64,000 nucleotides of DNA from GCA-2709075 sp038146865 (lineage in GTDB: Bacteria > Pseudomonadota > Alphaproteobacteria > MPNO01 > UBA2964). The position numbers were made by a program, and so were the translations under genes. Below, one piece after another: positions 17,034 through 26,284 of the stretch (within the stretch, counting starts at the first letter, position 1; every line of letters begins with the position of its first letter). The stretch covers positions 310,001 through 374,000 of the forward strand of contig JAYQSL010000007.1 in the NCBI GenBank assembly GCA_038146865.1, read 5' to 3'. Under the pieces are notes generated by a model. It searched no databases, was not told the DNA's origin, and saw only the letters and a program-made list of their open reading frames with translations.

Positions 17034-17436
17034 ATGATTGAAACAAAGGGTGTTTGCCATTTTACAATACCCGTCACAGATAGTCGTCGGAGCACGGAGT
17101 TTTATACCGAGATACTTGGGTTTCGATTGCTTAACGCCAATCATGAAAGAGGGATGGTGTTTTTAGATACGGGCGGAGATTGCGTTGTTTTGATGAAAAC
17201 AGACACTAGTATCGCGCCGGTAATGCAGCGTGACTCCCATCATGCGTTTCACATCGATCCGGATAAATTTGATAGCTCATTGCAATTTTTAGAGGATAAA
17301 GGGCGTAGAGATTATTCTGGTTGATGAGAGAAAGGAAAAAGCTGTTGTTACGGGTCGAAGCATATATTTCCCTGACCCAGATGGTAATGTACTCGAACTT
17401 GTTGATATGTACGCTTATTCAGGTAATCAGAACTGA
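17034..17436 (+). pseudogene. VOC/glyoxalase family gene broken by a +1 frameshift
   Basis: A vicinal-oxygen-chelate (glyoxalase/dioxygenase-fold) protein split into two frames. The first frame (ATG 17034, GGAGGG ribosome site) encodes MIETKGVCHFTIPVTDSRRS and the first beta-alpha-beta units up to EDKG, then stops at 17324. Skipping one base of the GGG near 17300 restores G-V-E-I-I-L-V-D-E and a normal C-terminal module with FPDPDGNVLELVD, ending at 17436. Joined, it would be a typical protein of about 133 aa. An extra G in a short homopolymer explains the break; a sequencing error or a real recent mutation cannot be told apart here. Confidence 0.8.
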
Positions 17437-17440
17437 GTTG

Positions 17441-18676
17441 CTATGCCGGTTCTTCGACCCTCCGACCTGTTGAGTCAATAAAGCTCTTGACGCTTTTAAC
17501 CTCAGTACCAGCAAGGCGTTCTGCCAGCCAGTCAGCTAAGTATGTACGAGGGTTCTCTCCGTTTGCTACGGAAGGGGCGTCTGCCACCGAATGGTTCGCC
17601 CCTTCATAAACACATATTTCTTTGGGGGATTTGATCAGATCAAAAACTTCATAAGAAAACTCAATCGGGCTCAGTTGGTCCTGCTCACCAGCCATAATGA
17701 GGACAGGACATTTTATTTCTCCAACATAGGGTCGCAGGTCAATTTTTTTAGCAAATTCATCAAATTGAGCTTCGTCTTCATAATTTGCCATCCACATATA
17801 CCGTAGTTTAAAACTTGGCGATGCCATGTTAAAAATGGTGTTACACCCAGGTTCATGGCAAACCCCTGAAACCCCGACACCTTTTATTCTATTGCCCAAC
17901 GCTGCCGCCCATTGCAGACCCCAGTACGTTCCGAAACTAGAACCCCGGACCACAATTTTTTGAGAATCTATTGACGGGTGATGTTCTAGCCAGTCAACGA
18001 CCACTTTTGCTGCATCCATGTGATTATTTTCGGTAACGTATATTCCAAGGGTGACGCTCTCCGCTTGGCCTGGACCATCTATCGATAACACAGCTATCCC
18101 GCGCTCAAGATAGGCATCTCCGTACATGGAAACACCACTCTCTTTGCAGCTATCCATTCCAGGAATATTTATGATGCAGGGGAAAGTCTCCCCTTTCTCG
18201 GGCTCACGAGGTAAATGCAAATATGCGTGTAACTCCTTTCCTTCGAAAGGGATCCTGACTATCTCTATGGGTCTGTTTGCGTACTCGATATACTTTTCAT
18301 AGCAATGATTCATCCGCTCTTCTTGCTCGATTAGTTCCTCGTCGACCTCAAAGATCGGCCATCGGGCGGTAGCCCATAAGAGCGAGGCGGTGAGGTAACT
18401 TTCTCTTGCCGCTATAGTGCGCCCTGCTTGTTCAAAAGCGAGGGCTTTAGCTTCTCTCTTTTTTGCCGCAGTGTTGAATTCTCTGGCAAAATCGCTGACT
18501 TTCTTAACTCGGTCGCCGGCAGCTCGAAATTCTGGCACACCAGCGGGTGCTACCGGAGCGCTCATATATCGGATGCGTCCTTGGTCCCATTCCACTCCGA
18601 CAGTCCTGATAACGGCATCCAAAATCCACCTTTGTTCCTGCCAGCGCTTCATGCGCCGATCCACTTTTGCAGTCAT
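17441..18676 (-). CDS. FrsA-like alpha/beta hydrolase
   Basis: 411 aa cytosolic hydrolase with a helical N-terminal region (about 1-135) and a catalytic C-terminal domain. Ser247 in G-S-S-F-G, Asp333 in GEQDQLSP and His362 in GANHSV form the triad. The layout matches FrsA/2,6-dihydroxypseudooxynicotine-hydrolase-like C-C bond or ester hydrolases used in nicotine-type and aromatic catabolism; the substrate is not predictable. The start at 18676 is chosen because GGGGAGGA lies just before it; an in-frame ATG 11 codons upstream lacks this. It ends 4 bases from the convergent VOC gene. Confidence 0.8.
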   Translation of the reverse strand: MTAKVDRRMKRWQEQRWILDAVIRTVGVEWDQGRIRYMSAPVAPAGVPEFRAAGDRVKKVSDFAREFNTAAKKREAKALAFEQAGRTIAARESYLTASLLWATARWPIFEVDEELIEQEERMNHCYEKYIEYANRPIEIVRIPFEGKELHAYLHLPREPEKGETFPCIINIPGMDSCKESGVSMYGDAYLERGIAVLSIDGPGQAESVTLGIYVTENNHMDAAKVVVDWLEHHPSIDSQKIVVRGSSFGTYWGLQWAAALGNRIKGVGVSGVCHEPGCNTIFNMASPSFKLRYMWMANYEDEAQFDEFAKKIDLRPYVGEIKCPVLIMAGEQDQLSPIEFSYEVFDLIKSPKEICVYEGANHSVADAPSVANGENPRTYLADWLAERLAGTEVKSVKSFIDSTGRRVEEPA

Positions 18677-18875
18677 TGATTCCTCCCCGAAAGAACCCCT
18701 ATCCATCATACGCTACGATGGGTAATTATTATGAGCAAGAGGGATTATTTGAGTCTTGGAGACTTGAAACTGTCTTGGCTGGCAAGCGTATTTTAACCTT
18801 ATAACGGTCTCTTGAGTGTAAGAATGGTATGAGAATTTAGTGGCATAAACAGCAATGTGCAGATTACCGCCAACG

Positions 18876-19757
18876 CTATGCGGCGGCAGAGATATAGGGG
18901 GCGTCGCCGCCGATCACAGTCCGATGCATACGGCGAATATCGGGAAGCCCATACCCACCGACCGCCCGATGGCAAAGGCTCCTGTTATCCCATAGCACTA
19001 AGTCATTATTTTTGTACTTGTGTCGATAATGGTAGGGTCGTTTCTTATCTGTGATGTAAGAAAATAGCTGGTCAAGAATAGGATCTGCTTCATCATCCTT
19101 CATACCCACAATACCAACAGTAAATCGAGGCGAACAATATAGAGCCTTACGTCCGGTTTCAGGGTGTTTTAGCACCAATGGCTGTATAACTTCTGGCCGC
19201 TCCTTACTTTGTTTTTCATAGAAATCCTTCGCGCCCGGGCGATCTGGAGATATGGTCACACGCTTGTTACGAACTTTGCTAACATGGTGAATGCCATACT
19301 TCCCTTCGATCTGTTGTTTTAGTTCATCTGGAAGAGCTCTATAGACCGCCTGCATGTTACAGAACTCTGTATCACCTCCACGACCAGGATTTTTCACAGA
19401 TTGGAGAATTGTAATTTTAGAGGGAACCCTTATGTGCGAGGAGTCCGAGTGCCAAAAGTCGCCACCGTCGACTACTCCCACTGCGGTACCATCCGGTCGG
19501 ATTTCATTAGAGAGGATCATCACATGTTCGCTCTCTTGAGTTGTATGTTGAATGTTTGCCGGTATTTCTAAAGTGCCAAATCGGTTGGAGAATTGGACTT
19601 GTTCCACTGGCGTGAGCCTTTGGTCCCTGATAACGATGACGTGATGATCCAATAAAGCCTGTTTGATCATATTTTCATCGGATTTTTTTATTGGTCGAGT
19701 TAGATCTAGGCCGGTTATCTCGGCGCCTAGTACATCTGAGAGCGGGCTAATTCTCAT
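18876..19757 (-). CDS. TauD/TfdA family 2-oxoglutarate dioxygenase (first of three)
   Basis: Fe(II)/2-oxoglutarate-dependent dioxygenase of 293 aa. The facial triad begins with His103-x-Asp105 (W-H-S-D-S-S-H), and the distal histidine lies in LWDNRSLCHRA near 262, followed by the 2-oxoglutarate-binding arginine region RRMHRTV. Known relatives oxidise taurine, 2,4-D or other small acids and release sulfite, phenol or aldehyde. The ATG at 19757 has AAGGA 8 bases upstream. It sits alone; its neighbours do not reveal a substrate. Confidence 0.88.
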   Translation of the reverse strand: MRISPLSDVLGAEITGLDLTRPIKKSDENMIKQALLDHHVIVIRDQRLTPVEQVQFSNRFGTLEIPANIQHTTQESEHVMILSNEIRPDGTAVGVVDGGDFWHSDSSHIRVPSKITILQSVKNPGRGGDTEFCNMQAVYRALPDELKQQIEGKYGIHHVSKVRNKRVTISPDRPGAKDFYEKQSKERPEVIQPLVLKHPETGRKALYCSPRFTVGIVGMKDDEADPILDQLFSYITDKKRPYHYRHKYKNNDLVLWDNRSLCHRAVGGYGLPDIRRMHRTVIGGDAPYISAAA

Positions 19758-20040
19758 AATCAAATCCTTCTTAAGGCTGAATAAGTATCTTCCGAGCGCG
19801 ACTTATGTCAAATGTCTGAAATTCGGTCACTTCCGCGCAGCCCGATTTATTCATAGGCAGGCTTTTCACAGAACGATCGTATCAAAATAGGGAGTCAATT
19901 TTTAAAATATCTCTAAAATGCGCACAATGATGCGATGCAAAACCAAATCTTATCGCGCTTTTCTATCAGATAGTCTTGCCAAAGGTTTTAAAATCTAACA
20001 CATTATGTGGTGACCTGAAACGAGATCATGACTAGATAGT

Positions 20041-20601
20041 GTGTTGCCGACCATAGATTCCCCAGCACTCGTATTAAACGCCGATTATCGGCCTCTGAAT
20101 TATTTCCCGTTGTCGCTGTGGTCATGGCAAGACGCGATAAAAGCAGTGTTTATGGATAGGGTAAATGTTGTGGATCGTTATGACAGGGAAGTGTCCTCTC
20201 CGAGTTTTTCGATTAAATTGCCCAGTGTTGTCGCACTGAAAGAATACATTCCCCAGGCTCGACATCCTTCATTCACTCGATTTAACGTTTTTTTGCGAGA
20301 TAGATTCGCTTGCCAGTATTGTGGTGATAGCTTTCTCGCGACAGATTTAACGTTCGATCATGTGTTGCCAAAATGTCGGGGGGGAAAAACGAGCTGGGAT
20401 AACGTTGTTACAGCTTGTTCATATTGTAATTTAAAGAAAGCAAATCTGATCCCTAAAGACGCTAATATGTTTCCTCGACAGCCTCCATCCCGCCCAACAG
20501 TATGGCAACTTCAAGAAAATGGTCGATTGTTTCCGCCCAATTACCTGCACGAGAGTTGGAGAGATTATCTTTATTGGGATAGTGAGCTAGAGCCAATTTA
20601 A
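20041..20601 (+). CDS. HNH endonuclease family protein
   Basis: 186 aa HNH nuclease-fold protein. A zinc knuckle (C-Q-Y-C-G ... C-S-Y-C-N) brackets the HNH core TFDHVLPKCRGG with the following S-W-D-N-V-V Asn. The N-terminal stretch LVLNADYRPLNYFPLSLWSW is conserved in a chromosomal HNH family widespread in alphaproteobacteria and not tied to restriction systems. Its role is unknown, perhaps in DNA repair. The start is GTG at 20041 (TTG follows); no ATG is near and no strong ribosome site is seen, so the start is uncertain. Confidence 0.87.
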   Translation: MLPTIDSPALVLNADYRPLNYFPLSLWSWQDAIKAVFMDRVNVVDRYDREVSSPSFSIKLPSVVALKEYIPQARHPSFTRFNVFLRDRFACQYCGDSFLATDLTFDHVLPKCRGGKTSWDNVVTACSYCNLKKANLIPKDANMFPRQPPSRPTVWQLQENGRLFPPNYLHESWRDYLYWDSELEPI

Positions 20602-20754
20602 GATACGTGAGATTAAAAACTCGCTGAACCAGGGAGACCATATAGTGGTCTTTGAGAATATTAGCCCGCAGTTACAGTGAAAGACTAAGAAATTATCGTG
20701 TCCGAAATGGAGACCCTGGATTTTTAGACGCACGGCGTAACGCGATAGAATCCT

Positions 20755-21327
20755 CTATATTCTTGTGCTTAGCCATATTGCAAGACGGGAGGAATTTTTA
20801 ATAGTAGTTTTCAGCACCTCGTAGCCCGGCGCATCTGTAGCGCCCTTTTCTCGTGCCAAATCTCTGTGCGCTACCTCATCTTGCCGATAATCTTCTATAA
20901 TTTCTCTGAGCTCTGACTCGTCATCGCCTAATTTTTCTCTTTGGGCGCTATAATGTTCATCAATAACTTCCTCAATGGCCTCCGTGCATGCCATCGCGGC
21001 TTTTGGCCCTAGGAGAGCAGATCCAGCGCCCAATGCAAAACCAGCTATGTGCCAGAGAGGTGATAATGCGGTCGGACGCACTCTTCTCTCTGCGATTAAT
21101 TTATTAAACCCATCAAGATGCCGTTCTTCCTGCTTCGCCATCTCTCTTATTGGCTCCTCGGAAGGTGTGCCCTTAAGGACGGCTAATTGGCCTTCATAGA
21201 TGCGAACGGCGCCATACTCCCCTGCATGATTGACGCGTATCATACGTTCCACTTGGACCTTCGGCTCTGGGTCTCCTGGAAGAAAATGTTGGACAAGCGT
21301 TTGGTTAGGTTTTTTTCTTTGGGTCAT
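20755..21327 (-). CDS. coq7: Demethoxyubiquinone hydroxylase (Coq7 family)
   Basis: Di-iron hydroxylase of 190 aa that performs the penultimate hydroxylation in ubiquinone synthesis. The ligand motifs are present: Glu37 in NHAGEYGA, E-x-x-H at 67-70 (EERH), then glutamates in EAIEEVIDEHY and the C-terminal E-V-A-H. It lacks the long insert of flavin UbiF enzymes, so it is the Coq7 type. Its ATG overlaps the dsbB stop, so it is cotranscribed with dsbB. It supplies quinone for the Etf and bc1 pathways also encoded in the window. Confidence 0.93.
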   Translation of the reverse strand: MTQRKKPNQTLVQHFLPGDPEPKVQVERMIRVNHAGEYGAVRIYEGQLAVLKGTPSEEPIREMAKQEERHLDGFNKLIAERRVRPTALSPLWHIAGFALGAGSALLGPKAAMACTEAIEEVIDEHYSAQREKLGDDESELREIIEDYRQDEVAHRDLAREKGATDAPGYEVLKTTIKNSSRLAIWLSTRI

Positions 21328-21830
21328 GGTTTGCCATTTCTTTGGGCTGTATAGAAAGCAAGAACGCCGGCAATAAATGAGATAAGTCCATTATATACCG
21401 CTAGTGACAGTCCAAATAGTGACCAAGGTATTAAATCACATCTCACGATCTCAGCATTCAGTAATTGTGAGCGTAATGTTTCTAAGGAACTGCCGCCGAT
21501 GGGCCCCGTACAGCTAGGGGGGCCACTGTAAAGCCCGTATTCAATGCCGGCGTGCCAAAAGCCTATTCCGGAGGTGCTAAAAAAGCAGAGTCCGATCATC
21601 CAAAGTAGTCTTTTCCGTTGGTTATCCGAGAGACCCCTCTTGTATCCCAGCCAGCCAAAGATAATGACAGCGATGTGCGGATAACGCTGGATTACGCAAA
21701 GTGAGCATGGTTCCAAACCACCTACATACTGGCCTAAGAGCGCCCCTGCTAATAGCAAGGCCGACGTAACAGAGAGCACTCCGCATATCAGCCTATTATC
21801 GGATCTAAAATTTTGTATCTGGTTCCACAT
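21324..21830 (-). CDS. dsbB: Disulfide bond formation protein B
   Basis: Inner-membrane quinone oxidoreductase of 168 aa that reoxidises DsbA. Four hydrophobic helices are visible. The first periplasmic pair is Cys42-x-x-Cys45 (EPCSLC) followed by Arg49, which is part of the quinone site, and the second pair is Cys107 and Cys131 in the longer periplasmic loop. All four catalytic cysteines are present. No dsbA is in the window. The gene overlaps coq7 by 4 bases, linking two quinone-related genes. Confidence 0.9.
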   Translation of the reverse strand: MWNQIQNFRSDNRLICGVLSVTSALLLAGALLGQYVGGLEPCSLCVIQRYPHIAVIIFGWLGYKRGLSDNQRKRLLWMIGLCFFSTSGIGFWHAGIEYGLYSGPPSCTGPIGGSSLETLRSQLLNAEIVRCDLIPWSLFGLSLAVYNGLISFIAGVLAFYTAQRNGKP

Positions 21831-21883
21831 AGTACTGTGCTTATTAGTTAGGCATTTTAGGAAAAATTCAAAGTACCTTTATT

Positions 21884-22465
21884 TTAAAAGGCGTATTTAA
21901 CAAGCATAAACCCACCGACAAGCAATGCGAAAAATAGTATAGTTATCAGTCCCAGCCGTCTCTCTATAAAACTTCTAATGGGAGGTCCCAGCCACCAGAG
22001 AAGTAGGGCGACAGAGAAGAATCTTATGCCTCGTGCGACAATTGATGTCACCGTAAAATTGGTTAAATCGAGTTCAAAAACGCCTGAAGCAATTGTCACA
22101 AGCTTAAATGGGAACATTGTGGTTCCGCCAAAAAACACAATCCATTGGCCATATTCTGCGTATTTACCCCTAAATTCGGAAAACTGGTTTTCGTAAGCAT
22201 ATAGCTCCAGCAGGGGCATACCTATCCGTTCAAATGCTAAAAAGCCAATCGCGTAACCTGCAAGCCCCCCTAATACCGAGGAAATCGTGCAAATGAACGC
22301 AATCTTGAACCAACGGGTTGGCGCCGCCAATATCATCGGGATTAGCAATACGTCAGGTGGTATAGGAAAAATGGAGCTCTCTAAAAATGAAATGCCAGCT
22401 AAGGCCCATATGGCGTATGGTCTTCCGGATATCTTTATGATGTTATCGTAAAGGCTCCGAAGCAA
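21884..22465 (-). CDS. YqaA/DedA-like membrane protein
   Basis: 193 aa integral membrane protein of the SNARE-associated/VTT (DedA) superfamily, YqaA branch. It has the LESSIFPIPPDVLLIPMIL re-entrant segment near 28-46 and the G-x-x-x-G-Y helices (GGLAGYAIGFLAF). Family members may act as lipid scramblases or flippases; the specific role is unknown. It lies 53 bases upstream of dsbB on the same strand and probably shares its transcript. Confidence 0.85.
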   Translation of the reverse strand: MLRSLYDNIIKISGRPYAIWALAGISFLESSIFPIPPDVLLIPMILAAPTRWFKIAFICTISSVLGGLAGYAIGFLAFERIGMPLLELYAYENQFSEFRGKYAEYGQWIVFFGGTTMFPFKLVTIASGVFELDLTNFTVTSIVARGIRFFSVALLLWWLGPPIRSFIERRLGLITILFFALLVGGFMLVKYAF

Positions 22466-22621
22466 TTCAACCTCTCGGTGCGCAAAAGTTTTACCTTGTT
22501 TTTGTTAGCAGTGGAAAAGAGTCAAGACAATCAGAAGTAAATCTGAACTTTGAATAACACTATACCATTTATTGACCGTGAGCTGATCCAATGTATTATC
22601 CACATCTCTTTTGATTACAGG

Positions 22622-22708
22622 GCCCCTGTGGCGGAACTGGTAGACGCGGCAGACTCAAAATCTGTTATCGGTAACGATGTGGGAGTTCGAGTCTCCCTGG
22701 GGGCACCA
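22622..22708 (+). tRNA. tRNA-Leu (anticodon CAA)
   Basis: A class II tRNA of 87 bases with the 3' CCA encoded. The acceptor arm pairs GCCCCTG with TGGGGGC, the D arm is GCGGAACTGGTAGACGC, the anticodon loop CTCAAAA (22654-22660) places CAA at 22656-22658, the long variable arm pairs ATCG with CGAT, and the T arm is GGGAG TTCGAGT CTCCC. The long variable arm and the anticodon give leucine, reading UUG. The glycosyltransferase gene begins 77 bases downstream; no integration signature (duplicated tRNA end) was seen. Confidence 0.97.
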
Positions 22709-22785
22709 ACGACTTAGTTATGAGGCAAGTAGGACCTGGGTGAAACCCAAGACAGGTTAGTTTAGGCGAGAAAAGTTCCCTTCCT

Positions 22786-23841
22786 GTGACCCGAAATTTA
22801 AAAACACTTCAAATAATTGGTTCCAACAATCCCGGAGGCGCGGAAGCATATTTTGTCCGCTTTGTGAGAGCTTTGAGAGCCCACTGCGAGGTCACTGCGG
22901 TCGTGAAAAGGGGATCTTGGATCTCTGAACAACTCTCATCCTTGGATATACAGCATGAAAAGATGCGTTTTGGAGGTCTCTTTGATTTTGGAACGCGCGC
23001 AGCCCTGTTCAGGCTTGTCGGGGAGGGAAGGTACAATATAGCTCAGACCTGGATGAGCCGAGCGAGCAAGCATTTTCCTTCTCGAGCTGATATCCCCTGG
23101 GTCTGTAGATTAGGGGGGTACTACAAAATGAAGTATTATCGCGGAGCTAATGCTCTGATTGGTAATACAAAGGATATTTGCGAATATATAAAAAGAGACG
23201 GATGGCCGAGCCATAAAGTGGCTTATCTTCCGAATTTCGTAGACCCACCGCCTGCAGGTGAAATACTGAGCAAAAATGAATTGCGAACAGAACTCGGTAT
23301 TCCAATAGAGACAAAAGTTCTTTTTTGTGCGGGCAGATTCCATGAAAACAAGGGATATGATTTGGTGCTGTCAGCGCTGGAACATCTTCCAAAAGATACC
23401 CATTTTCTGCTAGTTGGTGATGGCGTTAAAAAAGCTGCGTTGGTCAACCAAATCCAGGCTCTCGATCTAGATGGGAGGGTTCACATTTTCCCCTGGGCGG
23501 ATAACGTCTCCCGTTTTGCGGGGGCTGCAGACATATGGCTAGTGCCATCGCGAGTAGAACCACTGGGTAATGTGGTGATAGAAGCATGGTCTAATGGAAT
23601 ACCGGTGATTGCTAGCGATACGCCTGGACCGCTATCTTTGATTACCAATATGAAAACAGGTGTCTTATTTGAAGGCAGTAACATCAATGATCTCATAAAA
23701 AAAATACTACTAGTGAGTAATAACTATTCTTTGATCAACACGCTGGTGAAGAATGGCAAAGAAAAATATCAAAAAAATTTTAGTGAAGAAATTGTCATAA
23801 AAAGCTGGCTCAACTATTACGAAGGGGCCCTGAAACCCTGA
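22786..23841 (+). CDS. Glycosyltransferase, GT-4 like
   Basis: 351 aa GT-B fold glycosyltransferase of the GT1/GT4 group. The N-terminal half starts with LQIIGSNNPGGAEAYFVRFV, the typical G-G-A-E acceptor-side motif. The C-terminal half has LFCAGRFHENKGYDLV and the donor-binding E-x7-E motif EPLGNVVIEAW near 257-267. It likely adds a sugar in LPS or other surface glycan synthesis; donor and acceptor are unknown. The start is GTG with no strong ribosome site. It stands alone behind tRNA-Leu. Confidence 0.88.
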   Translation: MTRNLKTLQIIGSNNPGGAEAYFVRFVRALRAHCEVTAVVKRGSWISEQLSSLDIQHEKMRFGGLFDFGTRAALFRLVGEGRYNIAQTWMSRASKHFPSRADIPWVCRLGGYYKMKYYRGANALIGNTKDICEYIKRDGWPSHKVAYLPNFVDPPPAGEILSKNELRTELGIPIETKVLFCAGRFHENKGYDLVLSALEHLPKDTHFLLVGDGVKKAALVNQIQALDLDGRVHIFPWADNVSRFAGAADIWLVPSRVEPLGNVVIEAWSNGIPVIASDTPGPLSLITNMKTGVLFEGSNINDLIKKILLVSNNYSLINTLVKNGKEKYQKNFSEEIVIKSWLNYYEGALKP

Positions 23842-24030
23842 GAAAGCGCTTAAACTCAGTTGCATGCTTTTGATTGACGGGATTTGTCGCCATCGTCCTT
23901 GTAAAATTAATGGGTGCGGGCAATTTTTTTGAGATTAAAGATCTATAAAAATTTTGATTAACTTGATTGCATTTATCCTAGAAGGCTGACTAATCTTTTT
24001 GATTGTCCCTTTTTGAACAGGAGTTAAGGA

Positions 24031-25092
24031 ATGACCTTCAAACCTGCGACCCGAGGACGCGAACATTCTGAACCGATGATGCAAGTAATTGATCCCGCGG
24101 GTTGGTTCCCAGAGGATATGATCGGGACTAATGAATGGATCTATACATTTTCCGATACTGAAATTTTGGAAATTCTGGGGGCAGTGGATGCCTTAAAGGA
24201 AGATGGCAAAACTGTGTTAGATGTCACTCGTGAGAACTTTATTTTGCCAGTATTTGATCAAAGGTTATCTATTTTAAGAGACGAATTACTCCACGGGCGC
24301 GGTTTTTTTCTATTGAGAGGGCTGCCAATTGAAGACATGAGCCCAGAGTCTGCTGCCATGGCATTCTGGGGATTGGGCACGCGATTTGGCCGTTTTGTCT
24401 CACAAAACGCTAAAGGGCACATGCTTGGTCACGTCAAAGATTTCGGAGGTGATTATAGTGATCCTAAAGTTCGTGGTTACCAGACTGCAGCACAGATGAG
24501 CTACCACTCTGATCAATGTGATAACGTTTGGTTGATGTGTATTCAGCCGGCTAAATCGGGTGGGGAGAGCCTGATTTCCAGTACCGTAACCATCTATAAC
24601 GAGATGCTTCGAACTCGGCCTGAGCTAGCAGAAGCTTTAATCGGTGACTTTTACCAAACTAAACATGGTGAAATATCAGAAGGCGAAGATCCTTTTTACA
24701 AACTGCCGGTATTTTCTTTTAAAGATGGTTTTTTTTCGGGGCGGGGGGCAGGAATTCATCTGCTAAAGGCCTTGGATCTTCCTGGAGTTCCCCCTGCAAC
24801 CAAAAACCAAAAAGAGGCTTTTCCATATTTCCAGAAACTGGCTAATAAATTCTCTTTTCCTACTCACTTTCAAAAGGGTGATATTCAGGTCTTGCACAGC
24901 CATGTAACTGTTCACACAAGGACAGCGTTTCAAGATTTTGAGGAGCTAGAAAAAAAACGGCATCTTATGCGTTTATGGGTGGTCGATGAGAATGGAAGGT
25001 CACTTGTACCGGGTTTCCGAGAGAATTTCTCGGGTATCGAAATGCCTGGCGTAGAACATACCGCACCTTTAAACGTATTCGAGGCCGCTTGA
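24031..25092 (+). CDS. TauD/TfdA family dioxygenase (second of three)
   Basis: 353 aa Fe(II)/2-oxoglutarate dioxygenase. The metal motif His159-x-Asp161 occurs in SYHSDQCDNVWLMC, and the distal His/Arg region is LHSHVTVHTRTAF near 290-302. The sequence MSYHSDQ and the long N terminus place it in the gamma-butyrobetaine-hydroxylase/TauD-like group rather than with the two shorter paralogues in this window. The ribosome site AGGAGTTAAGGA precedes the ATG. A thioesterase gene follows after 27 bases and may be co-expressed. Confidence 0.85.
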   Translation: MTFKPATRGREHSEPMMQVIDPAGWFPEDMIGTNEWIYTFSDTEILEILGAVDALKEDGKTVLDVTRENFILPVFDQRLSILRDELLHGRGFFLLRGLPIEDMSPESAAMAFWGLGTRFGRFVSQNAKGHMLGHVKDFGGDYSDPKVRGYQTAAQMSYHSDQCDNVWLMCIQPAKSGGESLISSTVTIYNEMLRTRPELAEALIGDFYQTKHGEISEGEDPFYKLPVFSFKDGFFSGRGAGIHLLKALDLPGVPPATKNQKEAFPYFQKLANKFSFPTHFQKGDIQVLHSHVTVHTRTAFQDFEELEKKRHLMRLWVVDENGRSLVPGFRENFSGIEMPGVEHTAPLNVFEAA

Positions 25093-25119
25093 GTTAAACT
25101 TTCTGTGTTCTAGTGTAAG

Positions 25120-25548
25120 TTGAAAAAAAGAACAAAAATCAGCCGTGAGTCGTTTGCCTCTTGGACAGAAGTATCAATCCGATACAGTGATCTAGATCCT
25201 AATGGCCATGTTAATAATGGCGCTATAAATCAATATTTTGAGGATGGGCGCGTAAAATTTCGTGAGGATCTGATGGGTGGCCTGGGACGGGAGATATTGA
25301 CCGGCTTTGCGATTGCTCACTTCGAAGTAAGCTACTACTCGGCTCTGAATTATCCGGGGAGTGTAGAAGTTGGCACTGTGGTCACACGGATCGGGGAAAC
25401 ATCTTTTGGCCTAGGCCAGGCAATCTTTGTTGGCAGTCGAGAAATAGCTGGGGCGCATGTAGTTTCGGTATATTTTGATCCAGCTACCGGTACAAAGAAG
25501 CATCTCCCTGAAGAACTTCGATCTGTCTTGAAAAAAGCATTGCTGTAA
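25120..25548 (+). CDS. Acyl-CoA thioesterase, hotdog fold (4HBT-like)
   Basis: 142 aa hotdog-fold thioesterase. The motif RYSDLDPNGHVNNGAINQYFEDGRV (split over residues 21-45) has the D-x-N-G-H-V-N-N pattern of the 4-hydroxybenzoyl-CoA/YbgC-type family with its catalytic acidic residue. It would release free acids from acyl-CoA. It starts with TTG; no ATG is available and no good ribosome site is seen, so the start is provisional. It lies close behind the second TauD-type gene. Confidence 0.8.
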   Translation: MKKRTKISRESFASWTEVSIRYSDLDPNGHVNNGAINQYFEDGRVKFREDLMGGLGREILTGFAIAHFEVSYYSALNYPGSVEVGTVVTRIGETSFGLGQAIFVGSREIAGAHVVSVYFDPATGTKKHLPEELRSVLKKALL

Positions 25549-25634
25549 CCTCAGATCGGTACCCAGTTGTCTTAATATCCCAAAGTTTAGAAGCTTGGTG
25601 CTGGTTATAATAAACACGAATGAGCGGTCTTTCC

Positions 25635-26057
25635 CTAAAAATGCTTTGATCCGCTGATCGCAGCGATCCCTGCTTTTGCGACCACTAGGTCCTGTGCCCC
25701 GGTCCCAGATCCTACTCCGATCCCTCCAATCAGGTTTCCCTCAACTATAATAGGGAGACCGCCTGGGAGATTTATCCGCTTACCGTCAGTTCCGATTGCC
25801 AACTTAATATCAATTCCGGCTTCAATGTCGCCTGATGGAATTCCATAGCAGGCGGCTGTTTGCGCTTTACGCAGCGATGTTTCAAGGGACATTGAAAAGG
25901 CTCCATCCATGCGCGCGAAAGCAATCATGTGTCCCCCTTGATCAACAACCGAAATGCATTGAGGAACACCCATTTCTGACGCGGCAGCAACGGCAGCATT
26001 TATTATTTTTTGAGCACCTTGATAGGTGAGTTTGAGGGTAGATTGCGTTTCACTCAT
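25635..26057 (-). CDS. GlcG/HbpS family heme-binding-like protein
   Basis: 140 aa protein of the GlcG/HbpS (DUF336) family. The body has SVVDQGGHMIAFARMDGA at about 36-53 and the conserved GGLPI...GGIGVGSGTGAQDL run in the C-terminal half. Members bind heme or small ligands, or are found in glycolate, diol and aromatic catabolic loci; the exact role is unknown. Its ATG lies 5' of a 227-base noncoding stretch separating it from the TauD-type gene upstream. Confidence 0.83.
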   Translation of the reverse strand: MSETQSTLKLTYQGAQKIINAAVAAASEMGVPQCISVVDQGGHMIAFARMDGAFSMSLETSLRKAQTAACYGIPSGDIEAGIDIKLAIGTDGKRINLPGGLPIIVEGNLIGGIGVGSGTGAQDLVVAKAGIAAISGSKHF

Positions 26058-26284
26058 GAATTGGTCCTGTGTAGATAGTTTGTAAAATGGATCATCATTT
26101 AACGCGTAATGATACGCAAGCAGTTCCTGCAGCCAAATCTAAACAAAATGATTCTGTGCGACCTAGAAGTCTCTATTCGATGTGATGTCCAAATTAGGGG
26201 TGGATATTTTTAAAATGACTATTGAGAGTTTGGGGTTTTTAAGCGCGGGCACACACAACGACCCGCATTAGCCTTTTTCCCATC

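Noticed and set aside
22622..23841. tRNA-Leu as an integration site for a genomic island
   Set aside because: No integrase gene and no duplicated tRNA 3' end were seen downstream; only a chromosomal glycosyltransferase gene follows.
26240..26268. GCGGG/CCCGC hairpin on the minus strand below the third TauD-type gene
   Set aside because: Loop of 12 bases and no T run after the stem, so not a clear terminator.
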